Source: Halonatronomonas sp964558325 (lineage in GTDB: Bacteria > Bacillota > Halanaerobiia > Halanaerobiales > Halarsenatibacteraceae). From it: a stretch of DNA of 64,000 nt. Numbering within the stretch: the first letter of the stretch is position 1; the number at the start of each line of letters is the position of its first letter. The translations under genes were made by a program, and so were the position numbers. Under the pieces are notes generated by a model, which was not told where the DNA came from, made no database searches, and saw only the letters and a list, made by a program, of their open reading frames with translations. This document shows positions 44,353-52,732 of this stretch, piece after piece. The stretch is taken from NCBI GenBank assembly GCA_964558325.1, contig CAZLCX010000005.1:55283-119282 (forward strand), read 5' to 3'.

Positions 44353-45855
44353 ATGGCAGTTAAAAGAGTTGCATTTTTAAATCCTCAGGGTAATTTTGAT
44401 CCTGAAGATAGTTACTGGACAGAACATCCAGATTTTGGTGGCCAGCTTGTTTATGTTAAAGAGGTTGCAATTGCCATGGCAAAAGAATTCGGGCTTAAAG
44501 TTGATATTCTGACCAGGCAGATTCAAGATGATGACTGGCCTGAGTTTTCAGCCAGCTATGATAGTTATCCTGAGACAGATAAAGTAAATATTGTTAGACT
44601 GCCCTTTGGTGGAGATCAGTTTTTAGATAAGGAGAAACTCTGGCCATATCTCAAGGATTATGTTCAGGAGATTCAAAAATACTATGCTGAAATTGGTGAA
44701 ATGCCGGAGATAGTAACAACCCATTATGGAGACGGAGGCCTGGCTGGAGCAATGCTGGAAAAAGAAACTGGTATCCCCTTTACATTTACCGCCCATTCAC
44801 TGGGAGCCCAGAAGATGGATAAATTAAATGTTGATGAGAGTAATTTAGAGGAGATGCTGGCCAGATATAATTTTCATTTAAGGATAGTCGCTGAAAGAAT
44901 TAGTATGAATAATTCTGCAACAAATTTTGTTTCAACTTCCCAGGAAAAAAATAGTCAGTACAGTCATAGGGCATATGCTGGAACAGTTGATTTAGATGAT
45001 GATAAAGATTTTGCAGTTGTACCACCTGGAGTTAATACAGATATCTTTAACCCAGAGACTGGACCTGAGGATGAAAAGATAAAAGATAAGTTTGAGAAAA
45101 TGCTTAAAAGAGATATAGATAAAGAGCGAAGAAATCTTCCAGGAGTGATTGCTGCCAGCCGTTTAGATCCTAAAAAGAATCATTTAGGTCTAGTCAGGGC
45201 CTTTGCAGGAAATTCTGAACTTCAGTCCCGGACCAATCTGGTGATTACTTTAAGGGGTATAGATAATCCCTTTAAAGATTACAGTCAGGCCAGTGGAGAT
45301 GAGCAGGAGATTTTGGAAGAAATTATGGAGATTATTGAGAAGAATGATTTAAGGGGCAAGATTACCATGTTCTCATTAAATAGTCAGCAGGAGCTGGCTT
45401 CTATTTACAGAGTGCTGGCTGCCAGAAAATCAGTCTTTGCCCTGACAGCTTTTTATGAACCCTTTGGCCTGGCACCAATTGAGGCAATGGCATCAGGTCT
45501 GCCAGTTGTAGCCACTGAAAATGGAGGTCCTGAAGAAATAATGAATGATGGCAAGAAACATTATGGGATTTTAGTTGACCCTGAAGACCCTGAGGATATT
45601 GCCAGGGGAATTCTTGAGGTTTATTTAGGAACAGAGGGCTGGAAGTATTATCACCAGGCTGGTTTAGAAAGGGTTAAAACAACCTATACCTGGGAAAAGA
45701 CAGCAGAGGGTTATTTGACCAGGATAAAAGATATACTAGAGAATCAGGAGAAATATAGAGTAGATAAGAGGCTGGAAATACCAGACTATTTTTATAGTGG
45801 CAGGAATGAAGCTGAGTTGATAATTGAATTAGAGAAAAATTATTTAAATGATTAG
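44353..45855 (+). CDS. Sucrose-phosphate synthase
   Basis: A GT-B fold glycosyltransferase (family GT4), 500 residues. It transfers glucose from UDP-glucose to fructose-6-phosphate to give sucrose-6-phosphate. The N-terminal FLNPQGNFDPEDSYWTEHPD, GGQLVYVKEV, TTHYGDGGLAG and FTAHSLGAQKM, and the C-terminal donor site SRLDPKKNHLGLVRAF, FYEPFGLAPIEAMASGLPVVAT are nearly identical, as far as I recall, to the crystallised Halothermothrix orenii enzyme. The length also matches. No separate sucrose-phosphate phosphatase gene is visible nearby and none is fused. Sucrose may be a compatible solute or storage sugar in this halophile; this is inference. Confidence 0.93.
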   Translation: MAVKRVAFLNPQGNFDPEDSYWTEHPDFGGQLVYVKEVAIAMAKEFGLKVDILTRQIQDDDWPEFSASYDSYPETDKVNIVRLPFGGDQFLDKEKLWPYLKDYVQEIQKYYAEIGEMPEIVTTHYGDGGLAGAMLEKETGIPFTFTAHSLGAQKMDKLNVDESNLEEMLARYNFHLRIVAERISMNNSATNFVSTSQEKNSQYSHRAYAGTVDLDDDKDFAVVPPGVNTDIFNPETGPEDEKIKDKFEKMLKRDIDKERRNLPGVIAASRLDPKKNHLGLVRAFAGNSELQSRTNLVITLRGIDNPFKDYSQASGDEQEILEEIMEIIEKNDLRGKITMFSLNSQQELASIYRVLAARKSVFALTAFYEPFGLAPIEAMASGLPVVATENGGPEEIMNDGKKHYGILVDPEDPEDIARGILEVYLGTEGWKYYHQAGLERVKTTYTWEKTAEGYLTRIKDILENQEKYRVDKRLEIPDYFYSGRNEAELIIELEKNYLND

Positions 45856-45866
45856 GAGAGATAATT

Positions 45867-46268
45867 GTGGAAAAATCATTAGTATTATTAAAGCCGGAAG
45901 CGGTAAGAAGAAATTTAGTAGGTAAGTTAATAGACCGGCTGGAGAGAGCAGGTTTAATCGTTGAAGAATTAAAGATGGATCAGTTTGATAGAGAAATTAT
46001 TGCTGAATTATATAAAGAACATAAAGACAAATCTTTTTTCGATGATATTGTCAGTCATATGTCAGAGAATAAAATAGTTGCCATGGTAATAAAGTCAGAG
46101 GGTGATACTATTATGAAAATCAGGACCTTAATCGGGAGTACTGACCCAGTTGAAGCTGCCCCGGGAACAATTAGAGGTGATTTTGATTATACAGTTGAGC
46201 CTGATAACTTAATTCACGCTTCAGACTCACAGGAAGCAGCTAAAAGAGAGCTCAAATTATTTTTCTAG
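45867..46268 (+). CDS. ndk: Nucleoside diphosphate kinase
   Basis: 133 residues; transfers the gamma-phosphate from ATP to nucleoside diphosphates through a phosphohistidine, His117 in NLIHASDS. KSLVLLKPEAVRRNLVGK at the start is canonical. The start is GTG at 45867 with AGGAGAG upstream. It follows SPS by 11 bases; since SPS releases UDP, an Ndk in the same unit could recharge UDP to UTP. The stop codon overlaps the stop of the minus-strand Nudix gene (CTAG). Confidence 0.95.
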   Translation: MEKSLVLLKPEAVRRNLVGKLIDRLERAGLIVEELKMDQFDREIIAELYKEHKDKSFFDDIVSHMSENKIVAMVIKSEGDTIMKIRTLIGSTDPVEAAPGTIRGDFDYTVEPDNLIHASDSQEAAKRELKLFF

Positions 46269-46915
46269 GATTGGGCTGACTTTAAATGTTCCACGAAATT
46301 ATAGGTAAATAGGGCTGTAAAACCCCAGATGATTTTATCCTGGTATCTGTAAAAGAGCACTGAATAATCCCCTTCTCGCCATTGATAATTCTGGCCGTCT
46401 TTAATTAGGTGAAAGGGGAAGTCACTATTTTCTGCTGGTTTAGTTCTAACATTTATCCTGTATTCTTCAGGTTGATTGTTGATCAGAAAATTTACTGGAA
46501 CAGTAAAAACTTTTTTGATCTCTTTAAGGTTATCATTATTGTTTATTTTTTTAATAGAAATATCTGTTAGCCTGCCTAAATAGGGGTAGATGGCAAAGTT
46601 ATAAGGTGTTACCAGAAAATCTAACTTGCCTAAAGGATTAATATTTTTCATAGAAATTCCTAACTCTTCAATAGTTTCTCTAATGGCAGCCTGAGAGGGG
46701 GTTTCTCCTTTTTCAACCCTGCCCCCAGGGAAAGAGATTTCCCCGGGCTGGGTTGTTAGGCTATCTGCTCTTATCTGATAGAGCAGGGATAAATCACCGC
46801 TGTCATTTTCAATTAATGGAACCAGAATAGCATAACTACTTTTAATATTTATCGGCTTTGTTTTTTTATTAGAAAGTTGACTTTGAATTTTTTTCAGTAG
46901 TTTTTGGTTTTCCAT
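46265..46915 (-). CDS. Nudix hydrolase, CoA-pyrophosphatase-like
   Basis: 216 residues. The Nudix box lies in GGRVEKGE...REtiEELGI (about residues 62-84 in the text GGRVEKGETPSQAAIRETIE), preceded by LYQIRADSLTTQPGEISFPGG, the arrangement of the UPF0035/NudL coenzyme A diphosphatase subfamily. Substrate is therefore probably CoA or related dinucleotides, but not proven. The gene is downstream of thiT on the same strand with 22 bases between, so thiamine control may extend to it. Its stop overlaps that of ndk on the other strand. Confidence 0.9.
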   Translation of the reverse strand: MENQKLLKKIQSQLSNKKTKPINIKSSYAILVPLIENDSGDLSLLYQIRADSLTTQPGEISFPGGRVEKGETPSQAAIRETIEELGISMKNINPLGKLDFLVTPYNFAIYPYLGRLTDISIKKINNNDNLKEIKKVFTVPVNFLINNQPEEYRINVRTKPAENSDFPFHLIKDGQNYQWREGDYSVLFYRYQDKIIWGFTALFTYNFVEHLKSAQS

Positions 46916-46937
46916 TTTGATTTACCCCTTTTGTAAT

Positions 46938-47483
46938 TTAATTATTATTGATCAGAACTTTTCCTGACTGTTTAAATAGGATGGCTATAACAATTCCTAC
47001 TATAATTAAGGCAGGAACGATATAAGTTAAGTTATAGATTAAGGAATAGACCCAGGGACTTTGTCCCTCTGGTGCATATTCGGCAAAGAAAATTACTCCT
47101 GAGAAAACATGGGCTAGAAGTCTTCCTGAGCCTCCGATAATAAATGCGATCAGGAAATTTTTAAACTTGATAGTATTATCTTCTGCAAAGACAGAGAAAT
47201 ATCCTGCAATTCCTAAAAGACCGTAGGCTAAAGGATAATCAAGGATAAATTGAGCTGGATGGATAACATAGGCTCCGGCAATTACCTGGACAGTTCCATG
47301 GAGTAAACCTGTGATGATGCCGGCTGGACCTCCGTGACGGAAGGCAACAAATAGAATTGGCAGCATTTCTAAATTAACTGAGCCACCCATTGGCATCCGC
47401 CAGAGTCTTAGAAATGATAGGACTGTTGATAGTGCTACTGCCATTGCTATTTCTGTCATAAGTCTTAGTTTTTCATTCTGCAT
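46938..47483 (-). CDS. thiT: Energy-coupled thiamine transporter ThiT
   Basis: 181 residues, six hydrophobic segments; the substrate-binding S component of an ECF transporter. MGGSVNLEMLPILFVAFRHGGPAGIITGLLHG and YVIHPAQFILDYPLAYGLLGIAG are family hallmarks, with aromatic and Asn/Glu residues that line the thiamine site. It relies on a shared ECF energy module (EcfAA'T) encoded elsewhere. A TPP riboswitch directly upstream on the same strand strongly supports thiamine specificity. AGGAGG lies about 8 bases before the ATG within a small hairpin loop. Confidence 0.95.
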   Translation of the reverse strand: MQNEKLRLMTEIAMAVALSTVLSFLRLWRMPMGGSVNLEMLPILFVAFRHGGPAGIITGLLHGTVQVIAGAYVIHPAQFILDYPLAYGLLGIAGYFSVFAEDNTIKFKNFLIAFIIGGSGRLLAHVFSGVIFFAEYAPEGQSPWVYSLIYNLTYIVPALIIVGIVIAILFKQSGKVLINNN

Positions 47484-47484
47484 A

Positions 47485-47550
47485 AAAAATACCTCCTGAG
47501 TATTTTAGGAAGTGTCTGGAAATACTGCTGGAGGATAATTTAAGCTATAA
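47485..47550 (-). promoter_or_regulatory. Expression platform of the TPP riboswitch (translational)
   Basis: Read on the minus strand, the segment after the aptamer contains CCUCCAG (plus-strand 47528-47534), which is complementary to CUGGAGG in the aptamer (47612-47618) and, in part, to the thiT AGGAGG (47492-47497). The ribosome site itself sits in the loop of a perfect AAAAUAC/GUAUUUU-type hairpin (47486-47506). No T-run terminator is seen, so control at translation is inferred. Confidence 0.75.
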
Positions 47551-47632
47551 TTCCCTGCGCCTGCATTATCAGGATCAGGTAATGAGGGTCGATGACCATG
47601 CATCCTCTCAGCCTCCAGTGAGACTCCCCTTT
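47551..47632 (-). ncRNA. TPP (THI-box) riboswitch aptamer
   Basis: On the minus strand the conserved TPP aptamer elements appear in order: GGGGAGUCU, GGCUGAGAGGAU, ACCUGAUCCUGAUAAUGCAGGCGCAGGGAA. The CUGAGA turn and the closing GCAGGGAA are intact. It lies directly upstream of thiT. Confidence 0.95.
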
Positions 47633-47661
47633 TTCTGTTTTTAGTTTATTTTTGCATTTTA

Positions 47662-47689
47662 AGTATATCATCTTTAAAAAATAAGTCAA
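47662..47689 (-). promoter_or_regulatory. Promoter of the thiT riboswitch transcript
   Basis: Read on the minus strand: TTGACT (plus 47684-47689), 16-base spacer, TATACT (plus 47662-47667). It faces the tRNA-Leu promoter on the other strand. Confidence 0.75.
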
Positions 47690-47713
47690 GATTAAATTTT
47701 TATTTTCAAATGC

Positions 47714-47742
47714 TTGACAACTTACTTTTATTATGCTAGTAT
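47714..47742 (+). promoter_or_regulatory. Promoter of the tRNA-Leu gene
   Basis: TTGACA at 47714-47719, 17-base spacer, TAGTAT at 47737-47742, followed by about 35 bases before the tRNA. Confidence 0.8.
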
Positions 47743-47777
47743 TATTATGGTTTGAGGAATTAAGTCAGTTGATTTTT

Positions 47778-47863
47778 GCGGAAGTGGCGGAATTGGCAGA
47801 CGCGCTAGATTTAGGATCTAGTGGGCCTAGCCTGTGTGGGTTCGAGTCCCACCTTCCGCACCA
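47778..47863 (+). tRNA. tRNA-Leu (anticodon UAG)
   Basis: An 86-base type II tRNA with acceptor stem GCGGAAG/CTTCCGC, D-arm with TGGCGGAATTGGCAGACGCG, anticodon stem CTAGA/TCTAG around loop TTTAGGA (anticodon TAG), a variable arm, the TTCGAGTCC T-loop and an encoded CCA end. It reads CUN leucine codons. It has its own promoter; a short open frame that overlaps it is not coding. Confidence 0.97.
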
Positions 47864-47889
47864 TTTTTTAATAATAATGATCTTAAATG

Positions 47890-47919
47890 ACCCCGTTTTG
47901 GCCTTTGCCAATTCGGGGT
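47890..47919 (+). terminator. Hairpin downstream of tRNA-Leu
   Basis: ACCCCG at 47890-47895 pairs with CGGGGT at 47914-47919, with an inner TTGGC/GCCAA helix and CTTT loop. The trailing sequence is only weakly T-rich, so it may be a terminator or a structured part of the tig leader. Confidence 0.5.
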
Positions 47920-47990
47920 ATTGTTAAAATATAGATCTGTTTTTGAAATTTTTAAATTAATCTTAAAGTTATTAAGGGGGATCATTTAAA

Positions 47991-49274
47991 ATGGAAGTAA
48001 AACAGGAAAGACTGGAAGACAATAAAGTTAGACTGGATGTAGAAGTTGATATAGATGAAGTCAATCAGGCACTGGAACAGGCTTATAAAAAAGTCAGAAA
48101 AGAAGTTTCTCTACCTGGTTTCAGAAAAGGCAAGGTACCCAGAAAGGTTTTAGAGGCCAATTATGGAAAGGAAGTTCTCCATAAAGACGCTTTAGATATT
48201 TTAATTCCAGCAAATTATCAGAAGGCTCTTGAAGAGGCTGAGATTGAACCAATTTCTGAGCCTGAGTTTGAGGATTTCTATATTGCTGAAGATGAACCGG
48301 CAACTTTTACCGCTGTTGTTGAGGTTAAGCCAGAGGTTGAATTAGGAGATTATACCGGTTATGATGTTGAGAGAGAAGAAGTTGAGGTAACCGAAGAAGA
48401 TATCATGGCTATTTTAAATAGACAGCAGGAAGAACAGAGTCAACTGGTAAGTGTCGATCGTGATGAAGTTCAGGAAGGCGACCATGTGATTATTGATTTT
48501 GAAGGTTTTGTTGACGGCGAAGCATTTCCTGGCGGCTCTGCTGAAGAATTTACCCTTGAGATTGGTTCAGGCCAGTTTATTCCTGGCTTTGAAGAACAAT
48601 TAATCGGTAAAGAAGTTAGCGATGAGCCCTATGAAATAGAGGTTACATTTCCTGAAGAGTATCAGGCTGAGGATTTAGCCGGCCAGGATGCTGTTTTTGA
48701 AGTTACCCTTAAAGAAATTAAGGTTAAAGAACTTCCTGAATTAGATGATGAATTTGCCAAGGATGTCAGTGACTTTGATACCCTTGCTGAGTATAAAGAG
48801 GATATTGAAAATAGATTGAAAGAACAGAAAGAGAATCAGTCTAAAAGAAATCTTGAAAATGAAATAATTGAGAAGGTTGCCGAAGCTGCTGAAGTAGAGG
48901 TATCTGAACAGTTAATTGAAAATGAACTTGATCAGATGATGCAGCAGATGGCCCAGAATTTGCAGCAGCAGGGAATTAATTTGGAAGATTACTTTAAATA
49001 TATGGGCAGCTCCCAGGATGAATGGAAAGCAGAAAATCGTGAACAGGCTGCCGATAGAGCTAAGAATAATCTGGTACTTGAAGCTATTGCTGAAAAAGAA
49101 GAGATTGAGGTTACTGATGAAGAAATTGACGATAAATTAAAAGAGATTGCTGATGCCAATGACCAGGATTTTGAACAGGTTAAAGCATTTATGCAGATGC
49201 AGGGACAGTTAGAATCTCTCAGAAAAGGATTAAAAATGGAAAAGACTATTGATTTCTTAATCGAAAACAATTAG
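47991..49274 (+). CDS. tig: Trigger factor
   Basis: The ribosome-bound chaperone with peptidyl-prolyl isomerase activity, 427 residues. The N-terminal ribosome-binding signature is in LPGFRKGKVPRKVLEANYG (about 40-58), the FKBP-like PPIase domain lies at about 155-245 (EGDHVIIDFEGFVDGEAFPGG, GSGQFIPGFEEQLIG) and the rest is the helical substrate-cradle domain. The protein is very rich in Glu and Asp. GGGGG precedes the ATG. It is followed by clpP and clpX, the usual arrangement, linking folding and proteolysis. Confidence 0.97.
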   Translation: MEVKQERLEDNKVRLDVEVDIDEVNQALEQAYKKVRKEVSLPGFRKGKVPRKVLEANYGKEVLHKDALDILIPANYQKALEEAEIEPISEPEFEDFYIAEDEPATFTAVVEVKPEVELGDYTGYDVEREEVEVTEEDIMAILNRQQEEQSQLVSVDRDEVQEGDHVIIDFEGFVDGEAFPGGSAEEFTLEIGSGQFIPGFEEQLIGKEVSDEPYEIEVTFPEEYQAEDLAGQDAVFEVTLKEIKVKELPELDDEFAKDVSDFDTLAEYKEDIENRLKEQKENQSKRNLENEIIEKVAEAAEVEVSEQLIENELDQMMQQMAQNLQQQGINLEDYFKYMGSSQDEWKAENREQAADRAKNNLVLEAIAEKEEIEVTDEEIDDKLKEIADANDQDFEQVKAFMQMQGQLESLRKGLKMEKTIDFLIENN

Positions 49275-49323
49275 AATATAAGTATAGACAGGAAATTATT
49301 TCTTAGTGTTAGGAGGTATGTTG

Positions 49324-49920
49324 ATGAGTTTAATTCCGATGGTAGTTGAGCAGACTAACCGGGGAGAGCGATCATATGATATCTATTCAAGATTATTAAA
49401 GGATAGGATTATCTTTCTCGGTTCAGTTGTTGAAGATAATATGGCCAATGTGATTATTGCCCAGATGCTCTTTCTTGAAGCTGAAAATCCAGATAAAGAT
49501 ATCTATCTTTATATTAACAGTCCAGGGGGAAGTGTTACAGCTGCTTTAGCAATTTATGATACAATGCAGTATATTAAACCTGATGTTGTTACTATCTGTA
49601 TGGGACAGGCAGCAAGTGCCGGTGCCCTTTTACTGGCTTCAGGTGCAGAGAAGAAGCGTTACTCACTCCCCTATAGTAGAATTATGATCCACCAGCCAAT
49701 GGGTGGAGCCCAGGGTAAGGCAAGTGATGCTGAAGTTCATATTAAGGAGCTGTTAGATCTCAAAGATATTTTAAATGAGATTATGAGCAAGCATACTGGA
49801 CAGACAGAAGAAAAAATTAGTCAGGATATTGAGAAAGACTTCTTTATGTCAGCTGAAGATGCAAAGGATTATGGAATTATAGATGAAGTTATAACGAGGA
49901 ACGAATTGCAGGAGAAATAG
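49324..49920 (+). CDS. clpP: ATP-dependent Clp protease proteolytic subunit
   Basis: 198 residues; a serine protease that forms double heptamer rings and works with ClpX or ClpC/A. Ser98 (GQAASAGALLL) and His123 (MIHQPMGG) of the catalytic triad are visible, with the Asp in the DIEKDFFMSAEDAKDYGIID region. The start at ATG 49324 has GGAGGT at 49312-49317 and gives MSLIPMVVEQTNRGERSYDIYSRLLKDRII, the normal N-terminus; in-frame starts further upstream would add six residues. clpX begins 21 bases after the stop. Confidence 0.97.
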   Translation: MSLIPMVVEQTNRGERSYDIYSRLLKDRIIFLGSVVEDNMANVIIAQMLFLEAENPDKDIYLYINSPGGSVTAALAIYDTMQYIKPDVVTICMGQAASAGALLLASGAEKKRYSLPYSRIMIHQPMGGAQGKASDAEVHIKELLDLKDILNEIMSKHTGQTEEKISQDIEKDFFMSAEDAKDYGIIDEVITRNELQEK

Positions 49921-49941
49921 TTCCTCATATGAGGTGATTAA

Positions 49942-51198
49942 ATGTTTAAATTTGGAGATGAAAAGGGACAATTGAAATGTTCTTTTTGTGGTAAGTCCCA
50001 GGAACAGGTTAAAAAGCTTGTGGCAGGTCCTGGAGTCTATATCTGTGATGAATGTATAGAACTCTGTAATGAAATTATTGAAGAAGAACTCCATGAGGAT
50101 AAAGATTTTGCCTTGGATAGGGTACCGAAACCGATTGAGATTAAAGATATTCTTGATCAGTATGTTATCGGTCAGGAAAGGGCCAAAAAGTCTTTATCTG
50201 TTGCAGTTTATAATCATTACAAGAGGGTTAATTCAGATATGAAGATTGATGATGTTGAATTGCAGAAGAGTAATATCATGATGGTCGGTCCGACTGGTTG
50301 TGGGAAGACCCTGCTAGCTCAGACTCTGGCCAGAATTTTAGATGTGCCCTTTGCTATTACTGATGCTACCTCCCTAACAGAGGCAGGTTATGTCGGTGAA
50401 GATGTTGAAAATATTCTGCTCAAATTAATTCAGGCAGCAGATTATGATATTGAAAAAGCTGAAAAAGGGATTATCTATGTCGATGAGATAGATAAGATTG
50501 CCAGGAAATCTGAAAATCCTTCTATTACCAGAGATGTTTCTGGTGAAGGGGTTCAGCAGGCATTACTAAAGATTTTAGAGGGAACAACTGCTTCTGTACC
50601 GCCTCAGGGTGGCAGAAAGCATCCCCATCAGGAGTTTATCCAGATAGATACTTCTAATATCTTATTTATTGCCGGTGGTGCCTTTGATGGCCTTGAAGAT
50701 ATGATTAAGAAACGGCTTTCTGAGAAGAATATTGGCTTTGGGGCTGATATTAAGACTCAGGATGAGAAAGAAAATATCGGTGAAATCTTAAAAGAGATTG
50801 AACCCCAGGATCTTCTACAGTATGGTCTAATACCTGAATTTATTGGTAGAATGCCGATCCAGGTTACTTTAAATCAGCTGGATGAAGAGGATCTTGTTAG
50901 AATTTTAACTGAGCCAAGAAATGCTTTGGTTAAACAGTATCAGAAATTCTTTGCGATGGATGATGTTGAGCTTGAATTTACTGAAGGTGCCTTAAAGGCA
51001 ATCGGTAATCAGTCCCTTTCAAGGGGAACAGGAGCCAGAGGCTTGCGTTCTGTTGTAGAGAATGCTATTTTAGATATAATGTATGATCTTCCTTCAGACC
51101 CAGATGTGGTTAAATGTATAATCACTGAGGATGTCGTTAAAAAGGGCGAGACTCCTAAATTAATCCGACATGATTCAAATCGGGAAGAGACTGCTTAA
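49942..51198 (+). CDS. clpX: ATP-dependent Clp protease ATP-binding subunit ClpX
   Basis: 418 residues; a AAA+ unfoldase that feeds substrates to ClpP. An N-terminal four-Cys zinc-binding domain (CSFCGKSQEQV...CDECIELC, about residues 12-37), Walker A GPTGCGKTLLAQ near residue 115, Walker B IIYVDEIDKIA, the pore loop GYVGEDVE, sensor 1 and the IGF loop region (KRLSEKNIGFGAD) are all visible, as is the C-terminal SRGTGARGLRSVVE. GAGGTGA precedes the ATG. It ends a tig-clpP-clpX unit, closed by the terminator at 51217. Confidence 0.98.
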   Translation: MFKFGDEKGQLKCSFCGKSQEQVKKLVAGPGVYICDECIELCNEIIEEELHEDKDFALDRVPKPIEIKDILDQYVIGQERAKKSLSVAVYNHYKRVNSDMKIDDVELQKSNIMMVGPTGCGKTLLAQTLARILDVPFAITDATSLTEAGYVGEDVENILLKLIQAADYDIEKAEKGIIYVDEIDKIARKSENPSITRDVSGEGVQQALLKILEGTTASVPPQGGRKHPHQEFIQIDTSNILFIAGGAFDGLEDMIKKRLSEKNIGFGADIKTQDEKENIGEILKEIEPQDLLQYGLIPEFIGRMPIQVTLNQLDEEDLVRILTEPRNALVKQYQKFFAMDDVELEFTEGALKAIGNQSLSRGTGARGLRSVVENAILDIMYDLPSDPDVVKCIITEDVVKKGETPKLIRHDSNREETA

Positions 51199-51216
51199 AT
51201 AAAGATTAGAAGAGGG

Positions 51217-51258
51217 GATAATACATTAAGGGAGACCTGATTGTATTATCTCTTTTTT
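51217..51258 (+). terminator. Rho-independent terminator after clpX
   Basis: GATAATAC at 51217-51224 pairs with GTATTATC at 51243-51250, with an internal GGG/CCT helix, and is followed by TCTTTTTTATTT. Confidence 0.8.
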
Positions 51259-51286
51259 ATTTAATTTAGGTTAAAGGGGGATTATT

Positions 51287-51862
51287 ATGCCAAATAAAGT
51301 GGATTTTATAACAAGCGCATTTTCTACAGATGGTTATCCCAATCATCAGTTTCCTGAGATTGCCTTTTCAGGGAGGTCTAATGTTGGGAAATCATCTTTA
51401 ATAAATATGGTGCTTGGCCGCAAGAAGGTAGCCAGGACCAGTTCAACGCCAGGCAGGACCAGGTCGATTAATTTTTTTAATATTGGTGATCGTTATTGTC
51501 TGGTTGACCTGCCAGGTTATGGTTATGCTAAGGTGCCTCAGAAAATAAAGGCCAGCTGGAATGAATTGATTGATCATTATCTCCATTACCGGAAGAACTT
51601 AAAGGGGCTGGTCCAGATTATTGATGCCAGACATAAGCCTTCAGAAGAGGATATGATGATGATCAACTGGTTGAAGGCTACAGATATAGAATATATTATT
51701 GCTGCCACCAAGGTTGATAAATTAAAGAATAAGGATTTTGTCAGGCAAAAGAAAAAATTGCCTGAGCAATTAGGTGTTGAGGCTGATAAGATAGTTTATA
51801 CTTCAGCTAAAGAAGGAACTGGCCGGAAACAGGTTTTAAATTTTATTGATAGTGCTATTTAA
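51287..51862 (+). CDS. engB: Ribosome biogenesis GTPase EngB (YsxC/YihA)
   Basis: 191 residues of the TRAFAC small GTPases that act in 50S subunit assembly. G1 GRSNVGKSSLIN (about residues 29-40), G3 DLPGYGYAKV, and the G4 AATKVDKLK (TKxD variant typical of EngB) and G5 TSAKEGTG motifs are present. GGGGG precedes the ATG. It lies just after clpX, the common tig-clpP-clpX-lon-engB neighbourhood but without lon. Confidence 0.96.
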   Translation: MPNKVDFITSAFSTDGYPNHQFPEIAFSGRSNVGKSSLINMVLGRKKVARTSSTPGRTRSINFFNIGDRYCLVDLPGYGYAKVPQKIKASWNELIDHYLHYRKNLKGLVQIIDARHKPSEEDMMMINWLKATDIEYIIAATKVDKLKNKDFVRQKKKLPEQLGVEADKIVYTSAKEGTGRKQVLNFIDSAI

Positions 51863-51883
51863 TTGATATAAGGAGTAGATTTG

Positions 51884-52711
51884 ATGTCTGCAGACAATAA
51901 AAGCTATCAACATTCTTTTGCCAGTATCTATGATCAGGTGATGTCTGCTGTACCCTATGATTTCTGGTATGAATATCTTAAAATACTTCTGGAATACCAT
52001 GGAAGCAGGCAACCTGAAAGGGTACTGGAGCTTGGCTGTGGAACAGGAAATATGATGGTCCGGTTTCTAAGGGATGGCATCAAGATTGATGGTCTCGATG
52101 GTTCAAAGGATATGCTGGCTGAGGCTAAAAAGAAGGTAAAAAATTTTGAGATTGAACCTGATTTTTATCATCAAGATTTTTTAGAGATACCTGGAGGCAA
52201 GCAGTATCAACTGGTTTATTCTATCTTTGATAGTTTAAATTATCTCCTTGAATTAGAAAAACTGGAGCAGGTTTTTAGTTCTGTCTTTGAAATCCTTGAT
52301 AAATCAGGGGTATTTATCTTTGACCTTAATACTGAAGAGCGGCTGGCCAGTATAAAACCAGGGACTACCACTTTTCAGGAAGATGATTTTTTATGTTACT
52401 GGCAGGATATTGTTAATCCTGAGGAGGCTATCTGGAAAGTTAATTTATTAATCCAGAAAAAGAATGAGAGTGGTTGTTATGAGGAGACCCATGTTGAAAA
52501 GGGATATAATCCCTATCAGATAGCTGAATGTTTAAAGGAGGCAGGCTTTAAATCAGTATTTTATTATCGAGCCAATTATTTGATTAAAGGCAGGCCATCT
52601 GATGACAGGGTTTATTTTCTTGCTTTTCCTGAGCAGGTTAGGAAGCCAGGATTAATAACAAAGGCATATTATAAGTTGAAATTATTATATCTCAGGAAAA
52701 TATTAATATAA
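51884..52711 (+). CDS. Class I SAM-dependent methyltransferase
   Basis: 275 residues with a Rossmann-like methyltransferase fold. Motif I is VLELGCGTGNMM (about residues 44-55), followed by DGLDGSKDML (motif II) and LVYSIFDSLNYL (motif IV region). It resembles the Methyltransf_25-type family with YdeN/YjhP-like substrate unknown. The C-terminal part includes a beta-rich insert (EDDFLCYWQDIVNPEEAIWKVNLL) seen in the Firmicute family. It is 22 bases after engB and precedes the apbE-like gene by 22, possibly one operon. Substrate cannot be told. Confidence 0.85.
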   Translation: MSADNKSYQHSFASIYDQVMSAVPYDFWYEYLKILLEYHGSRQPERVLELGCGTGNMMVRFLRDGIKIDGLDGSKDMLAEAKKKVKNFEIEPDFYHQDFLEIPGGKQYQLVYSIFDSLNYLLELEKLEQVFSSVFEILDKSGVFIFDLNTEERLASIKPGTTTFQEDDFLCYWQDIVNPEEAIWKVNLLIQKKNESGCYEETHVEKGYNPYQIAECLKEAGFKSVFYYRANYLIKGRPSDDRVYFLAFPEQVRKPGLITKAYYKLKLLYLRKILI

Positions 52712-52732
52712 AATTTTGACAGGAGGAATATA

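Noticed and set aside
47733..47927. A 64-residue open frame over the tRNA-Leu gene
   Set aside because: It is explained by the tRNA, has no ribosome site and no family-like sequence.
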